DNA of 64,000 nucleotides from Turnera subulata (lineage: Eukaryota; Streptophyta; Magnoliopsida; Malpighiales; Passifloraceae), in NCBI GenBank assembly GCA_028386065.3, contig JAKUCV010001739.1, forward strand, positions 1 through 64,000, in the 5' to 3' direction. Position 1 is the stretch's first letter; each line of letters starts with the position of its first letter. Position numbers and translations under genes: made by a program. Under the pieces are notes generated by a model that worked only from the letters and a program-made list of their open reading frames with translations, did no database searches and was not told the origin of the DNA. Shown one piece after another: positions 21,021-32,521 of the stretch.

Positions 21021-23800
21021 TAGAAAGGGGGAGGTAGAAGGAGGGAGGTAGAACCGGCCATCACAGGCCCACATGCAAACCCGCATGCCATCCCGAGGGG
21101 TATTACTTCCCACTCGAACCAACCGGTCAACAGCCCCACAGTAGACTTAATTATAATTCGTTATTCACATTATTCCTTAAGAGTTGTACCATACGTTATT
21201 TCAATCAGGGTTGTGTGGATTTAACAACTTAAACTCAAGTCCGGGCCTCCAGCCCACAATCCACCACACAAACCACAAAACCTTATATCACGTTATTTAA
21301 CACACAAAACAACTCATGCACGACAGGCATATTATATCACACTGGTACACAGTTCACAAATCATGCATACAACATCAGAGATATCACCAACACAGTACAC
21401 TTGCAGATAGCCACATCAGCACATCAAACAAGCACGCATACAACATTCGAGACCAACAATTAATACCACTTTATATATAACAAGATAGTTAACCGAGCAT
21501 TGTAGGCAGTAATGCATACAAAGGTTTATAAGTCCTCACCTGGGCCATAATAATAGTCTCGAAAGCCGAAGCCTCACTTCGCCTCAACAACCTCATGTCC
21601 ATAACCTCCTATGAACATATATACCATATAAGATACTTATTCACGAAAATCAAATCAAATACATGCCAATGATATCGTCTTTAGCTTTAATCGTACACTA
21701 GACCCGTTACTAAGAAATCCTGGTCTAAACCCAAAATTCAAATCCAATTTTATACCTGGGCCTAAGGCCCATATCATAAAAACCCTTTGGGCCTAAAGCC
21801 CATCTCAAAATAATATCCATTTATTGGGCCTAAAGCACATTCCCCAAAACCATTGGGCCTAAAGTCCATTTAAATTAGTTACATTTTATTGGGCCTAAAG
21901 CCCATCTCAATTACCAGCCATTGGGCCTAAAGCCCACTTCATTAGTCATTGGGCCTAAAAGCCCATATAGTATTAATATGACATTAATTGGCCTAAGCCC
22001 GGCCCATCACAATAATACTCATCAAACTCCCGAGCCCAAACATTTTTCGGCCTAAGGTTCTACCCGCGTCGGACATATACCGACCACATGTTACACACCC
22101 CATACTCTCGGTTTCTATTATACAAGATTTAGTACACACCCCAATTCGAATTAATTTTACATGCCGTGAATGAGTTGTAAAACATCAAATTACACATCGA
22201 GGGAATACCGTTAAATGCCGGAAAAGAAGTTATGTCTTGCCGAGAAATCCCGAGCCTCGCCGGAAAATTCCCGAGCTCGTCGGATTCCGGTCACCTCCGC
22301 CGGAAAATCTCGAAATGCCAAGGAACACACAGAAAACTGCCCAAAAATCCGAACATCCAACAAAGACACTCAATTCGACCATCAACTCGCAGAAAAATCA
22401 TTAAACGAACAAGTAAAGAATGGAGCATCGTATTCTCACCAAAAAGAACTCACTGTCCGAAACCGACTCTGTCAAACAGCACCAGATCCGAGCCTGTCCA
22501 ACCCGTAGTCGAAAACACCAACAACACAACTCGCAGAAAGTTGACCAGCACACACCGGTTCTGGATCCGCACTCCCGCGCCTCTGGTCCTGTCACCCGAG
22601 CCGACCCTCCTCAAATCGATCCCACACCACCATCGACACAGCCAAACCAACAAGCACCACACACCCAACTCGCAGCCGTCCCTACACAATATCAACACAA
22701 GACCCGCCGACATAAACCAACAACTGCACACACACACGCCACCACTCACGAACCCCGTGGTCATCCATAGACGAAGACAACCCATCAACGCCAGAGTCAA
22801 GACTAAAGAGAAGGGAATAAATGATAGGAAAAAGAAAAAGAAGAACCGAGAGAGGAGACGAGCTGGTGGCTTACCTCGTCGCGTTTGAGCCTGGGTCTAC
22901 CGCACCGGCCTCCTTCGATTTAAGCCACGGCAGCAGCCCCGTCCTTTGATGACGGTGGCGGCTCCTCGACGGTGTGTGTGGGAGAGGCAACCCGGAACAA
23001 CAAAACCACCATCCAAAAAGAACCCGATTAGAGGACTATCACTCAGGGATGCAACCGATTGAGGAGAAGAGAAGAAGCAAAGAGAGTGGCGGGGCAAACT
23101 TACCGGACGGCGGCACAAGCAACATCAGCTCCCCGTCACGCCGCAAGTCCGAGCCCAGACCGAACCGGACCCTCGCCTCCTCCCTCAGCTCGACAACGGC
23201 GGCTCGTCTTGAACAGGGGCGACGGCGTGTACTAGTATGACGGTGGCCCGGAGGAAGGTATGGAGAAGAAGAAGACGAAGGGAAAGAGAAGAATCTAGGT
23301 GGAAAACGGTGTCCAGCGAAGAGAAGAGGGTGGGAGGTCGAGGTGAAGAAATCGGCAGCCGTTCGGGAGGAAGGAGAAGAAGGAAGGAATAAGATGGGAG
23401 AGAGAAGAGAAGAATTTATACCCAAGCCCTAGGGTTAGGGCTTCCACCAGTAACCAAAACGGCGTCGTTTTGCTCCAAAACGACGTCACTTCACTGACAA
23501 CCCTCCTCTAGTCAACCCTAAAAGTCCAAACACATCCCTTTGTGTGTTTTAAGTTTTGGCTCTACCAAAACTACGTAGTTTTAGTAAAAACTACAACTCA
23601 TCATGTGTTTTAATTCCAAACACTAGTAAATGCTAAACAAAATTATTACTTGAGAATGAATAATTGAACCAAACTAGAAATGAATTTATTAAGACCAGAA
23701 AATTAGTTTCCGTGAATTACATGAGGGCATAATTGGAAATTAATTCCAAAAATTTCGAAAAATATCACAGAATTAAATACTGAAAATCCGGGGCGTTACA
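20387..23800 (-). mobile_element. Left (3') LTR of A
   Basis: It is 3414 bases, starts TGAAACGCCCGTGTCCC and ends GGGGCGTTACA. It is related to but distinct from LTR B. It holds a hairpin (20671-20694), a GA tract, the TGGGCCTAAAGCCCA array, CGCCGGAAAATTCCCGAG repeats near 22255-22310 and an AAAACGACGTC motif pair near 23456-23490. GC-rich frames at 22215-22888 and 23039-23425 are not genes. Confidence 0.9.
21756..22005. repeat. TGGGCCTAAAGCCCA array
   Basis: About eight units of the palindrome-like TGGGCCTAAAGCCCA, spaced 25-40 bases. TGGGCC / GGCCCA is the core of the plant site II (TCP-binding) promoter element. Similar arrays are in LTR B at about 19160-19400 and 43740-43920, and in the solo LTR at about 54890-55150. 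Confidence 0.88.
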
Positions 23801-25240
23801 GTTCTACCCCACTTAATAAAATTTCGTCCTCGAAATTTGTGGAATAAGTCGAGCAGCCAAGTGCTTAACTGACACAACGGTGTCACCCGGTATTAAAATA
23901 CCATTGGCCCAACCACCAAGTAGAACCATCATGTCCATCAAGTACATTTCCAAGCAAGAACTCCAATATACCCCAGTCAAGCATCGACTTAGTCTAGCAT
24001 GATCAATCGATCAATAAGATCAAAGCTCTAAACAAAGAATCTCATCCAATCATAATCAACAATATAGATACTAGAACCCATAAACCATTTTATTTATCAT
24101 CAATCAACCAACTATATCCAATCTTATAATCCATTAAGCACATCCTCAAATAACAGTAGTCAAAATCGTAACCTAAGAAACAAGATCTTCACCCCCACTA
24201 TAAATACCTCAAGACCCAAAATCCCTAATCACTTTCATGATCTGAACCTCAAGTTATTTCCTTTATCACGCACTAATTTAACCAAACTCGTATATATGTC
24301 CCGGATCATACCTTAAATACTAAAACCCGACCATTACCGAAATATCAAAATTATCATTCCTCAAGACCCAAAAATCTTCTCATAACTCATGCTCAAGAAT
24401 CTATTCCTCAAATCATTCCTAGCACGAACACCAAAGTTTCTTTGGTAAGGAGCCTACAACATCATTGTATCTCTCATCACATAATTATCTATCCAACAAT
24501 TGGTTCACAATTCCCAAGGTCACCTCAACTCAAAACTCAATGTAATCATACTTCCGGCATCATCATCCAACACATGAATTATAGCCTCACTAAAGATTCA
24601 TAATCAAGACTTCTATCACAATCATCATTAATACCCCAAATCTCAACAAAGCTAAGTATCCCAAAGTACCATTAAAAGATATTTCCCCACATATACCATT
24701 AGATCAATCCTTAAATTTATTCAAGAAACCATCTCAACCCCGAACAAAAAATTTAATCCATAAGATAATTTCACAAGTAACTTCAAATCCTCAAATTTAT
24801 ATCATCACCACGAATAACTTGATCACCAAGATCACAAGAATCAAATCTACAAGTATCACATAAGATCATCTCCTAACAGACTTAACACCCGAAAACAAAT
24901 TGATGGTTCTTACTTGTATTGGCCAGTTCGTCATAGACAAGGAACATAAACCAAGATTCAAGAGTCTACACCGACTCTAATAGATCAGTGGATAAACCAC
25001 AAAAGAAACTTTACTACAGCCTAAGCCGAAAGAGCAAACATGTCATTCAACAGCAATTCCGGGTCACTCCGACCCTCAGCAGGTGCGTGTCCTCCATCGG
25101 ATCCATAAGTACGACTCACTATATGAATGCATTTGACATATGCAACAACCGACTCAAACTGGAGCAGACTTATGCATATAAGTGAAAAAAAACACGTATC
25201 CAGACATCCCAAAGGATCTACAGCCTGCTCCGCTACCAAC
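23801..25240. other. Coding-free interior of element A
   Basis: After the polypurine tract (minus strand; plus strand GTTCTACCCCACTT) the sequence is AT-rich with many short ATCA/CAAT phrases and stops in all frames. No retroviral domain is visible. It ends at the primer-binding site. Confidence 0.75.
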
Positions 25241-25639
25241 TGAAACGCCCGTGTCCCAATTTATTAATATAAATTACAAATTAATTATAAATTGACCAAA
25301 TTGTCCTTATCATTCCCGGGACACCTGTATCCCAAATTATTCATTAAAGAATATACATCATGTGAAGTGACCAAAATGCCCTTCTACCCGGGATACAATG
25401 TCAACAACAGGATCAATGAACATTTATGCAACAAATTACACAACAACGAGTATGCAGCGGAAGACTATACAAATGATAACAAGTATGCATTGAACCCTAT
25501 GGATCCGACCCGAGGAGAGGAAAGCACCGCCACCTGCTGATATGCACCTCTGATCAACGATCAGCTAACCTGTGTAAAACTGTGAGGGGGTGAGACCAAC
25601 CACTGTCTCACCGCAGACAAATAAACCAATAATATACAA

Positions 25640-26456
25640 NNNNNNNNNNNNNNNNNNNNNNNNNNNNNNNNNNNNNNNNNNNNNNNNNNNNNNNNNNNNN
25701 NNNNNNNNNNNNNNNNNNNNNNNNNNNNNNNNNNNNNNNNNNNNNNNNNNNNNNNNNNNNNNNNNNNNNNNNNNNNNNNNNNNNNNNNNNNNNNNNNNNN
25801 NNNNNNNNNNNNNNNNNNNNNNNNNNNNNNNNNNNNNNNNNNNNNNNNNNNNNNNNNNNNNNNNNNNNNNNNNNNNNNNNNNNNNNNNNNNNNNNNNNNN
25901 NNNNNNNNNNNNNNNNNNNNNNNNNNNNNNNNNNNNNNNNNNNNNNNNNNNNNNNNNNNNNNNNNNNNNNNNNNNNNNNNNNNNNNNNNNNNNNNNNNNN
26001 NNNNNNNNNNNNNNNNNNNNNNNNNNNNNNNNNNNNNNNNNNNNNNNNNNNNNNNNNNNNNNNNNNNNNNNNNNNNNNNNNNNNNNNNNNNNNNNNNNNN
26101 NNNNNNNNNNNNNNNNNNNNNNNNNNNNNNNNNNNNNNNNNNNNNNNNNNNNNNNNNNNNNNNNNNNNNNNNNNNNNNNNNNNNNNNNNNNNNNNNNNNN
26201 NNNNNNNNNNNNNNNNNNNNNNNNNNNNNNNNNNNNNNNNNNNNNNNNNNNNNNNNNNNNNNNNNNNNNNNNNNNNNNNNNNNNNNNNNNNNNNNNNNNN
26301 NNNNNNNNNNNNNNNNNNNNNNNNNNNNNNNNNNNNNNNNNNNNNNNNNNNNNNNNNNNNNNNNNNNNNNNNNNNNNNNNNNNNNNNNNNNNNNNNNNNN
26401 NNNNNNNNNNNNNNNNNNNNNNNNNNNNNNNNNNNNNNNNNNNNNNNNNNNNNNNN
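25640..26456. other. Assembly gap (817 N)
   Basis: Unknown sequence. Before it is the start of right LTR A. After it come a palindrome and the distal part of LTR B, so the rest of LTR A and its target duplication are missing. Frames spanning it are meaningless. Confidence 0.99.
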
Positions 26457-26620
26457 CATGCTGCAGCACTAGGGATTCGAACTCGGGACGTGATGCTTTT
26501 TATCCCCCTCAAGGAGAGCACCTTCACCAACTCATCTGCAGATGAGTTGGTGAAGGTGCTCTCCTTGAGGGGGATAAAAAGCATCACGTCCCGAGTTCGA
26601 ATCCCTAGTGCTGCAGCATG
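26457..26620. repeat. Perfect 164-bp palindrome beside the gap
   Basis: The 82-base left arm (CATGCTGCAGCACTAGGGAT...) is the exact reverse complement of the right arm with no loop; the centre is at 26538/26539. Perfect identity and its position at a gap edge make an assembly fold-back likely, but a real inverted SINE pair is possible. Confidence 0.95.
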
Positions 26621-26695
26621 GTAAAGGATTTAATCGGGCGGAGGGAGTGATGTAACAATACCTGAGTTTGGTGGGTCCCTCGGGGAGAGGGCCTT
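26539..26695 (+). mobile_element. tRNA-derived SINE-like sequence
   Basis: GATGAGTTGGTGAAGG near 26541 resembles a pol III A box, and GAGTTCGAATCCC near 26595 is a near-perfect B box, at tRNA-like spacing. The sequence then continues into non-tRNA 3' sequence. Ends are not defined because the left side is the palindrome and the right side runs into GA repeats. Confidence 0.55.
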
Positions 26696-27083
26696 CACAG
26701 AGAGAGAGAGAGAGAGAGAGAGATGCGGAAGAGAAAAAAAAAGAAGAAGGGAGAAAGGAAGGGAGAAAAAAAAAAAAGAAGAGGGGGAAGGGCGGCTAGG
26801 GTTTGGCGTTCACTTGGGCGCGGTCAACCCTGCTTGCTCAGTCAACCTTTTTTATTTTTTTTCAAACTCAAAACGACGTAGTTTTAACCAGAACTACGGT
26901 AAACCCTTCGTTTCATCCCGAAACACGTTTTAACTCCAACGGAAGCCATACCCGCCATACTAACGACTTATTCCCGATATAACCAAAGTAAAATAATTTA
27001 TTTCCTAGTCCAAAAATCCGGAAAATCCTCAAGGGCAAAATTTGAATAAAAATTCCAAAAATTTCATAAATTTAAATTATGAA

Positions 27084-28878
27084 GGGTTTTTGGGTTTTAT
27101 GGGCCCCCATGTTTAGTGGTTTGGCCAATTATATACCCCAACTTTTTTTTTGGCCGGGCAGGTACCCCGACTTTGTGTGGGCAGGCCAAACGTGATCTCC
27201 CGGTCAGGTACTTGCTGACATGGAGGGCTGCCCGGATTTGAGGTCTGGGAGGTGCTCCAATACGACACCGTCTCGTGCCAATACGACGTCGCTTTCGCGT
27301 GTTGAGTGGACACGTCAGATCCATGTGTCCCTATGGGCCACGCATGTTACCAACCCGGGTTCTTAACCCAACCGCACTAAAGACCCACTCGCAATTGGCT
27401 AGAATATTTTTTTTTTAAAAGACCTACTATTTGTTAATAATAATATTACTACTACTATTATTTATTAAAGAAATTGGATGGATCAATTTCCTTTTAACTT
27501 TAACTTTATCAATTTCCTTATTTATATCCGCCCACCATTAATTTTATTATTACACACAATAGAGAAAAATATTATCAAATGGGGCATCTTAATTTGGATT
27601 TGATACGGAAAGCCCCGATGGATAGCAATTCAATATTTCACCAAATGGACCAAAACAACATATGAAAAAACTTATTTCTTCTTCTTTTTTCTATTATCTT
27701 CTTCTTTCTCAATCAAAATCAAAATCAACCACAGGTTAGGCCCTGCAGTCTCGCTCCCTCCCCTCTTCGTCTTCTCCCTCTTCCTCCACCTCCACCACCA
27801 CGACTACCACTCCTTCTCCCAACTTATAAATCCTCCAACAGAATCACCTCTCCAAACCTATAACCGCCACGTCCACCAAGCCAACCCCGAGTGCGGTGCT
27901 GTTGGGATTGTTGATTGGATCTGAGGAGGCGATGAGGTTCGTGGTGATGGTGGTTAAAGAAGGCGGCGCCACTCGTTGAAGCTGAGGGAGAGGTTGTCCG
28001 GGGCGGGCGACACAAATCGTGTTCTTTGTTTTTTTTTTTTTTTTTTTTATGGCGATGCTTTTGTAATAGATTGTAATTGTGTTGTAGTTTGGATAGCCAA
28101 TAATTGGATCTATAACTGAAGTTTGATGGGTTTGGATTTTGTGTTTTGGGATGGAAAGAAAGGTGGTGGCGGTGGTTTGCACAAACGGTGGTGTTTGGTG
28201 GTGGTGGGTTTGTTGAATTGATAATTTCGTTAAAAAAAAAATGGTGTGAGATTATTTGTTTGGGTATAAGAACAAGCCTTCTCATTGAACCTTTAAAAGA
28301 AATTTGATGGGTTTGAATTTTGTATTATGGATGGGAAGGAAGGTGGTGAAGGTGGTGGTTTCTGGTGGTGGTGGGGGGTTTGCTGCAGATGATAGTTTTG
28401 TAAAAAAAATGGCTTTACAGTAATAACAAGCCTTTACAATTCTCAACATCATTTTCTTTTTAACATTTTCTTTTTTTAAAATTGCATCTCAAGGAATCTT
28501 AATTTTACATTTTTTTAGGGCAATCTTAATTTTATATCTTACTCAAAGTTTAAAAAATTATTTAATTCAAAATTCAAACCGGGTTAGGGTCAAGTTTTGT
28601 TTTGGTATTCATTGGGACCCGGAGGTAATACAAACACATGGATCTGACGTGTCCACCCAAGCCTCCAAAACGACGTCGTTTTGGCACAAGACGACGTCGT
28701 ATTAAAGCACCTCTCAGACCTCAAATCTGGGCAGCCCTCCACGTCAGCAGGTACCTGACCAGGGGATCACGTTTGGCCTGCCCATGCAAAGTCGGGGTAC
28801 CTGCCCGGCCAAAAAAAAAGTCGGGGTATATAATTGGCCAAACCCCTAAACATGGGGGCCCAAAAAACCCAAAAACCC
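27084..28878. mobile_element. MULE-like element with 244-bp TIRs
   Basis: Terminal inverted repeats at 27084-27327 and 28635-28878 begin GGGTTTTTGGGTTTT. A perfect 9-bp target duplication, AATTATGAA, is at 27075-27083 and 28879-28887. Long TIRs plus a 9-bp duplication identify a Mutator-like element. No MURA-type transposase frame is present, so it is non-autonomous. The interior (27328-28634) is mixed AT-rich and GC-rich sequence with a possible captured gene fragment near 27740-28020. It lies 25 bases from the end of left LTR B. Confidence 0.92.
28118..28436. repeat. Internal duplication in the MULE, period about 181
   Basis: GTTTGATGGGTTTGGATTTT (from about 28118) and AATTTGATGGGTTTGAATTT (from about 28299) begin two diverged copies. 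Both include a GGTGGTGG-rich part and an A-run. Confidence 0.8.
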
Positions 28879-28954
28879 AATTATGAAAATCTGGGGCATT
28901 ACGGTTCTACCCTTATTAATAAAATTTCGTCCTCGAAATTACAAGATATGAAAA

Positions 28955-29349
28955 TCAGAACTGATGTGGATACTGCTCTCTCATATGGGACTCAACCTCC
29001 CAAGTAGCCTCATAGGAATGGTACGACTCCTCAACTGCCGCACCTCTTGAGCCAAAATCTCTACTGGCTCCTCCACATAGGTCAAATCCTCAGAAACCTC
29101 CACCTCTGTCGGGGATACAACATGACTAGGATCAGACCGATAATGCCTCACCATCGAAACATGGAATACATCATGTATGCGCGACAGCTCCTCCGGTAAA
29201 GCCAACCTGTAGGCCAGCGGACCAATCCGCTCCAAGATCTCATATGGACCAATATAACGAGGGCTCAACTTGCCCTTCCTCCCAAACCAGATAACACCTC
29301 TCCAAGGGGCAACACGGAGGAAAACTCTGTCACCTACACTGTACTCCAT
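28955..29349 (-). pseudogene. Gypsy integrase C-terminus and chromodomain remnant
   Basis: The minus strand encodes the GPY/F module (SPRYIGPYEILERIGPLAYR, then HDVFHVSMVRHY). The start of a chromodomain follows (EDLTYVEEPVEIL). A frameshift with loss of a few residues (the usual VLW strand) follows. The other frame then supplies EATWEVESHMREQYP and a stop at 28955-28957. This is the C-terminal end of polyprotein B. A chromodomain at this place targets integration to heterochromatin in Tekay/CRM-type chromoviruses. Confidence 0.88.
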
Positions 29350-29379
29350 CTTTCGACGATGCTTATCAGCAAAACTCTT

Positions 29380-30429
29380 TTACCGGTCCTGAGCAGCTCT
29401 CATGTACTGCTTAACCACCTCGATCTGATCAATAGTCTCCTGGACTAGGTCCGGACCAACCACCTGTCTCAAACCTTCCTCATCCCAACAGATCGGACTA
29501 CGACACTTCCGCCCATACAAAGCCTCATAAGGCGCCATACCGATACTGGAGTGATACCCGTTGTTATAAACAAACTCAACCAACGGTAATGTCTCATCCC
29601 AAGAACCACTGAAGTTGAGCACACATGCTTTAAGTATATCCTCCAGTGTCTGTATAGTCCTCTCTAACTGCCCATCGGTCTGCGGATGGAATGCAGTACT
29701 GAAATTCAGCTTAGTACCCAAAGCTGATTGTAAGCTCTTCCAGAAGTGGGAAGTAAACCTCCGATCCCTGTCTGACACAATGGATAGTGGAACTCCATGT
29801 AGAGGGACAATACCCGAAACATACAACCTCGCCAGCTTATCCATTGTATCCGTCTGCTGAATCAGTAGGAAATGAGCTGACTTGGTCAACCTGTCAACAA
29901 TGACCCAGATGGCATCATGTCGACCCCGGGTCCTCGGTAGCCCGATCACAAAGTCCATAGTGATATGCTCTCACTTCCACTGCGGAATAGTCAACGATCT
30001 CAACTTGCCGGCAGGTGCCTGATGCTCGGCTTTCACCTGCTGACAAGCTATACAACGAGCCACAAACTCCGCAACATCCTTCTTCATCCCGGGCCACCAA
30101 TAATGACTCTTCAAGTTCTGGTACATTTTGGTGCTACGCAGATGCATAGCATATGGCGCATTATGCGCTTCATCCATGATCCATCTCCTCATGTCATCGA
30201 TGTTCGGAACACACAACTGATCACCGGTCATCAAAGCACCATCCTCCCGGATATAGAAACTAGAACTCTCCCCACCGAGAGCCTTATCCCGCAACTCCGC
30301 TAGATGAGGATCACCAAACTGCAACTCCATGATCTTATCCCGCAAGGTCGGCCGGATGCTCAAACTGGCTAACAACGCCCCAGTAACATCCACCTCCAAC
30401 TGTGCATCCAACGACCTCAGCTCCACCAA
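29380..30429 (-). pseudogene. Gypsy integrase (zinc finger and catalytic core)
   Basis: The upstream frame (30429-29971) ends with an HHCC zinc finger (CIACQQVKAEH) and then PQWK followed by a stop that replaces the usual Trp. The next frame (29958-29380) starts MDFVIGLP and carries the catalytic core. First Asp is in MDFV, second Asp in IVSDRD, and Glu in DGQLERTIQTL, with 35 residues between the second Asp and Glu (DD35E). The catalytic residues are intact, but the in-frame stop at 29970-29968 breaks the polyprotein. Confidence 0.92.
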
Positions 30430-31133
30430 GGAAGCAAAGCATAAGAAACCGGGTCCTCATCCGCAGAAGCCACTCTCTTCCGGCTCAATACATCTGCAAT
30501 AACATTGGCCTTGCCCGGATGGTACTCAATAGTATAATCATAGTCCTTCAGAAGCTCAATCCAACGTCTCTGCCATATATTAAGCTCCCTTTGGGTCATG
30601 ATGTACTTCAAACTCTTGTGATCTGTGAAAATCCGACACTTCTCACCGTATAGATGGTGTCTCTACATTTTCAAAGCAAAGACCACAGCAACTAACTCCA
30701 GATCATGGGTCGGATAGTTCCTCTGGTGAGTTCTCAACTGCCTGGAGGCATAAGCAATCACCCGACCCTTCTACATCAAAACACATCCCAAGCCCAAACC
30801 AGAAGCATCACTGAATACCGTGTACTCCACTCCGGGTCTCGGAATAGTCAAAACCGGTGCAGAAGTCAACCGACTCTTCAACTCCTCAAAACTCTTCTAG
30901 CAACGGTCATCCCAGACAAAGGTACAGTCTTTCCTCAACAGCTAAGTCATGGGACCCGCAATCAAGGAAAAACCCTCAATGAACCTCCGGTAGTAACCAG
31001 CAAGTCCAAGAAAACTCCGTATCTCAGGTACGTTCTTCGGTAGCTCCCAATCCATGACTGCCTTAATTTTGGCCGGGTCCACATTAATGCCCTCACCGGA
31101 CACAATATGCCCAAGGAACGCAACCTCATCCAA
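30417..31133 (-). pseudogene. Gypsy RT thumb and RNase H remnant
   Basis: Frames in this block encode [12 protein letters not shown] and [16 protein letters not shown] (RT connection, 31133-30942). After several stops (TAG at about 30898, TAC/TAG changes near 30660 and 30770) comes the RNase H end [20 protein letters not shown] with the ADVLSRK motif (30611-30417). Multiple stops show that it is inactive. Confidence 0.88.
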
Positions 31134-31169
31134 CCAAAACTTACACTTGCTGAACTTGGCATAGAGCTG

Positions 31170-32072
31170 TTATTCTCTCAACCTCTGCAAAACCTGTCTC
31201 AAGTGGTCCTCATGTTCGGCCTTACTACTCGAGTAGACCAGAATATCATCGATAAACACTACCATAAATCGGTCTAGCAATTCATGGAAGACCTGTTGCA
31301 TCATACACATGAACACTTTCGGTGCATTTGTCAGCCCAAACGGAACAACCACAAACTCATAATGACCATACCGAGTGTGGAATGCAGCCTTCGGTATGTC
31401 TTGCTCTGCAATCCGAACCTGATGGTAACCAGATCGCAAGTCAATCTTCGAGAAAACAGATGCACCCTGCAACTGATCGAACAAGTCATCGATCCTAGGC
31501 AAAGGATACTTGTTCTTTACAGTCATCTTGTTCAACTACCTATAGTCCACACACATCCGTATACTGCCATCCTTCTTCTTCACAAACAAGACCGGGGCAC
31601 CCCAAGGTAAGATGCTCGGTCTAATGAAACCCTTATCCAACAACTCCTCCAATTGTTTCTTCAACTCCTGAAGTTCTGTCGGAGCCATTCTGTAGGGCGG
31701 TATAGAAATAGGTGCAACTCCCGGTACCAAGTCAACTGTATACTCCACCTCTCGCTCCGGAGGCAACCCAGGTAGATCATTAGGAAATACATCAGGAAAC
31801 TCCCGAACAATCGAAATATCCTCCACTCCAGGTACTGGCACCGAAGAATCGACCACATGAGCTAGAAAAGCATCACAACCCTCTCGGATCATCCTGAAAG
31901 CTTGGATGACCGTGATACAACACGCGGATAGGGCTCTTCGTTCTCCAACGAACACCAATCTACGCCCCAACAGAGAAGATAAAGACACTTCCCTGGCCTG
32001 ACAATCAACTACTGCCTGATGTCTGGACAACCAATCCATGCCTAAGATAACATCAAACTCTCCCAAGTCCAT
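31170..32072 (-). pseudogene. Gypsy reverse transcriptase
   Basis: The first frame (32072-31536) holds the protease-RT linker and RT start ([44 protein letters not shown]). A stop replaces the following residue. The second frame (31535-31170) holds [22 protein letters not shown] and the catalytic [11 protein letters not shown] motifs are conserved apart from the stop at the junction. Confidence 0.93.
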
Positions 32073-32173
32073 GACAGCAAGATCAGAAGGAAAACTCTCA
32101 CTATCATACTCTATCGATACATCTCTATAAACTCGATCAACAACTACTATATCACCAGTGGGTAAATGGACTC

Positions 32174-32470
32174 TCAGGGTCTACTTAAGTTATCATCCTC
32201 TATGTTATGCATGGTCATGAATACACGTGATACAAAAGAGTGTGTTGAGCTTGGAACAACTAAAGTATGTGCATACTGACCAAAAACCATAAAGGTACCT
32301 GCTATGACCTCTGGAGCATCAGCAGCCTCCTCTAGGGTGATTTCATAAACCCTAGGAGCTGCAGCAGACTGAGTTGCACCCCCGCAGTTCGAAGCTCCAG
32401 AACCCCCACGACCTCGACCCTGCTGTCCGCCACCCCTGTTCGGAACAGAAGAAACAGCACCACTGGCCAC
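32174..32470 (-). pseudogene. Gypsy protease region, active site degraded
   Basis: The sequence following the zinc knuckle contains the usual tail of the aspartic protease entry, but VVPSSTHSFVS stands where a D-S/T-G-A-THSFVS motif is expected. The catalytic Asp and Gly are missing, so the protease would be dead even without the stops. Confidence 0.8.
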
Positions 32471-32521
32471 AAAACTCTGTACTGTATACTGAGAACCACT
32501 GCCACCACTATCCTTAATCCA

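Larger units (their letters stand above)
20387..25639 (-). mobile_element. Non-autonomous LTR element A (LARD-like), right LTR cut by gap
   Basis: The left LTR (20387-23800) and the start of the right LTR (25241-25639) flank a 1.44-kb non-coding interior. The primer-binding site at 25222-25239 reads TGGTAGCGGAGCAGGCTG on the minus strand, and the polypurine tract is read on the minus strand from 23801. Long LTRs with a short coding-free interior define a LARD-like element. It sits inside left LTR B. GAGAG precedes it at 20382-20386, but the matching right target duplication is lost in the gap. Confidence 0.85.
7815..28903 (-). mobile_element. Left (3') LTR of B, split by insertions
   Basis: LTR segments are 7815-8056, 17942-20386, about 26696-27083 and 28879-28903. 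Each matches the intact right LTR at 42258-45330 in order. For example, GGGGAAAGAGGGATTGTAGG is at 20341 and 44879, and the CAGTCAACCTTTTTT phrase is at about 26840 and 45075. Part of the LTR may be hidden in the N gap. The last bases read CATTACG instead of CGTTACA, so the terminal CA has decayed. Confidence 0.88.

Noticed and set aside
22215..23425. Frames in LTR A
   Set aside because: Proline/threonine-rich low-complexity translations on both strands of an LTR, without domain similarity.
26539..26620. tRNA gene
   Set aside because: A and B boxes are present, but there is no acceptor stem or anticodon arm; fits a tRNA-derived SINE.
25561..26624. Long frames across the N run
   Set aside because: Produced by undefined bases, not sequence.
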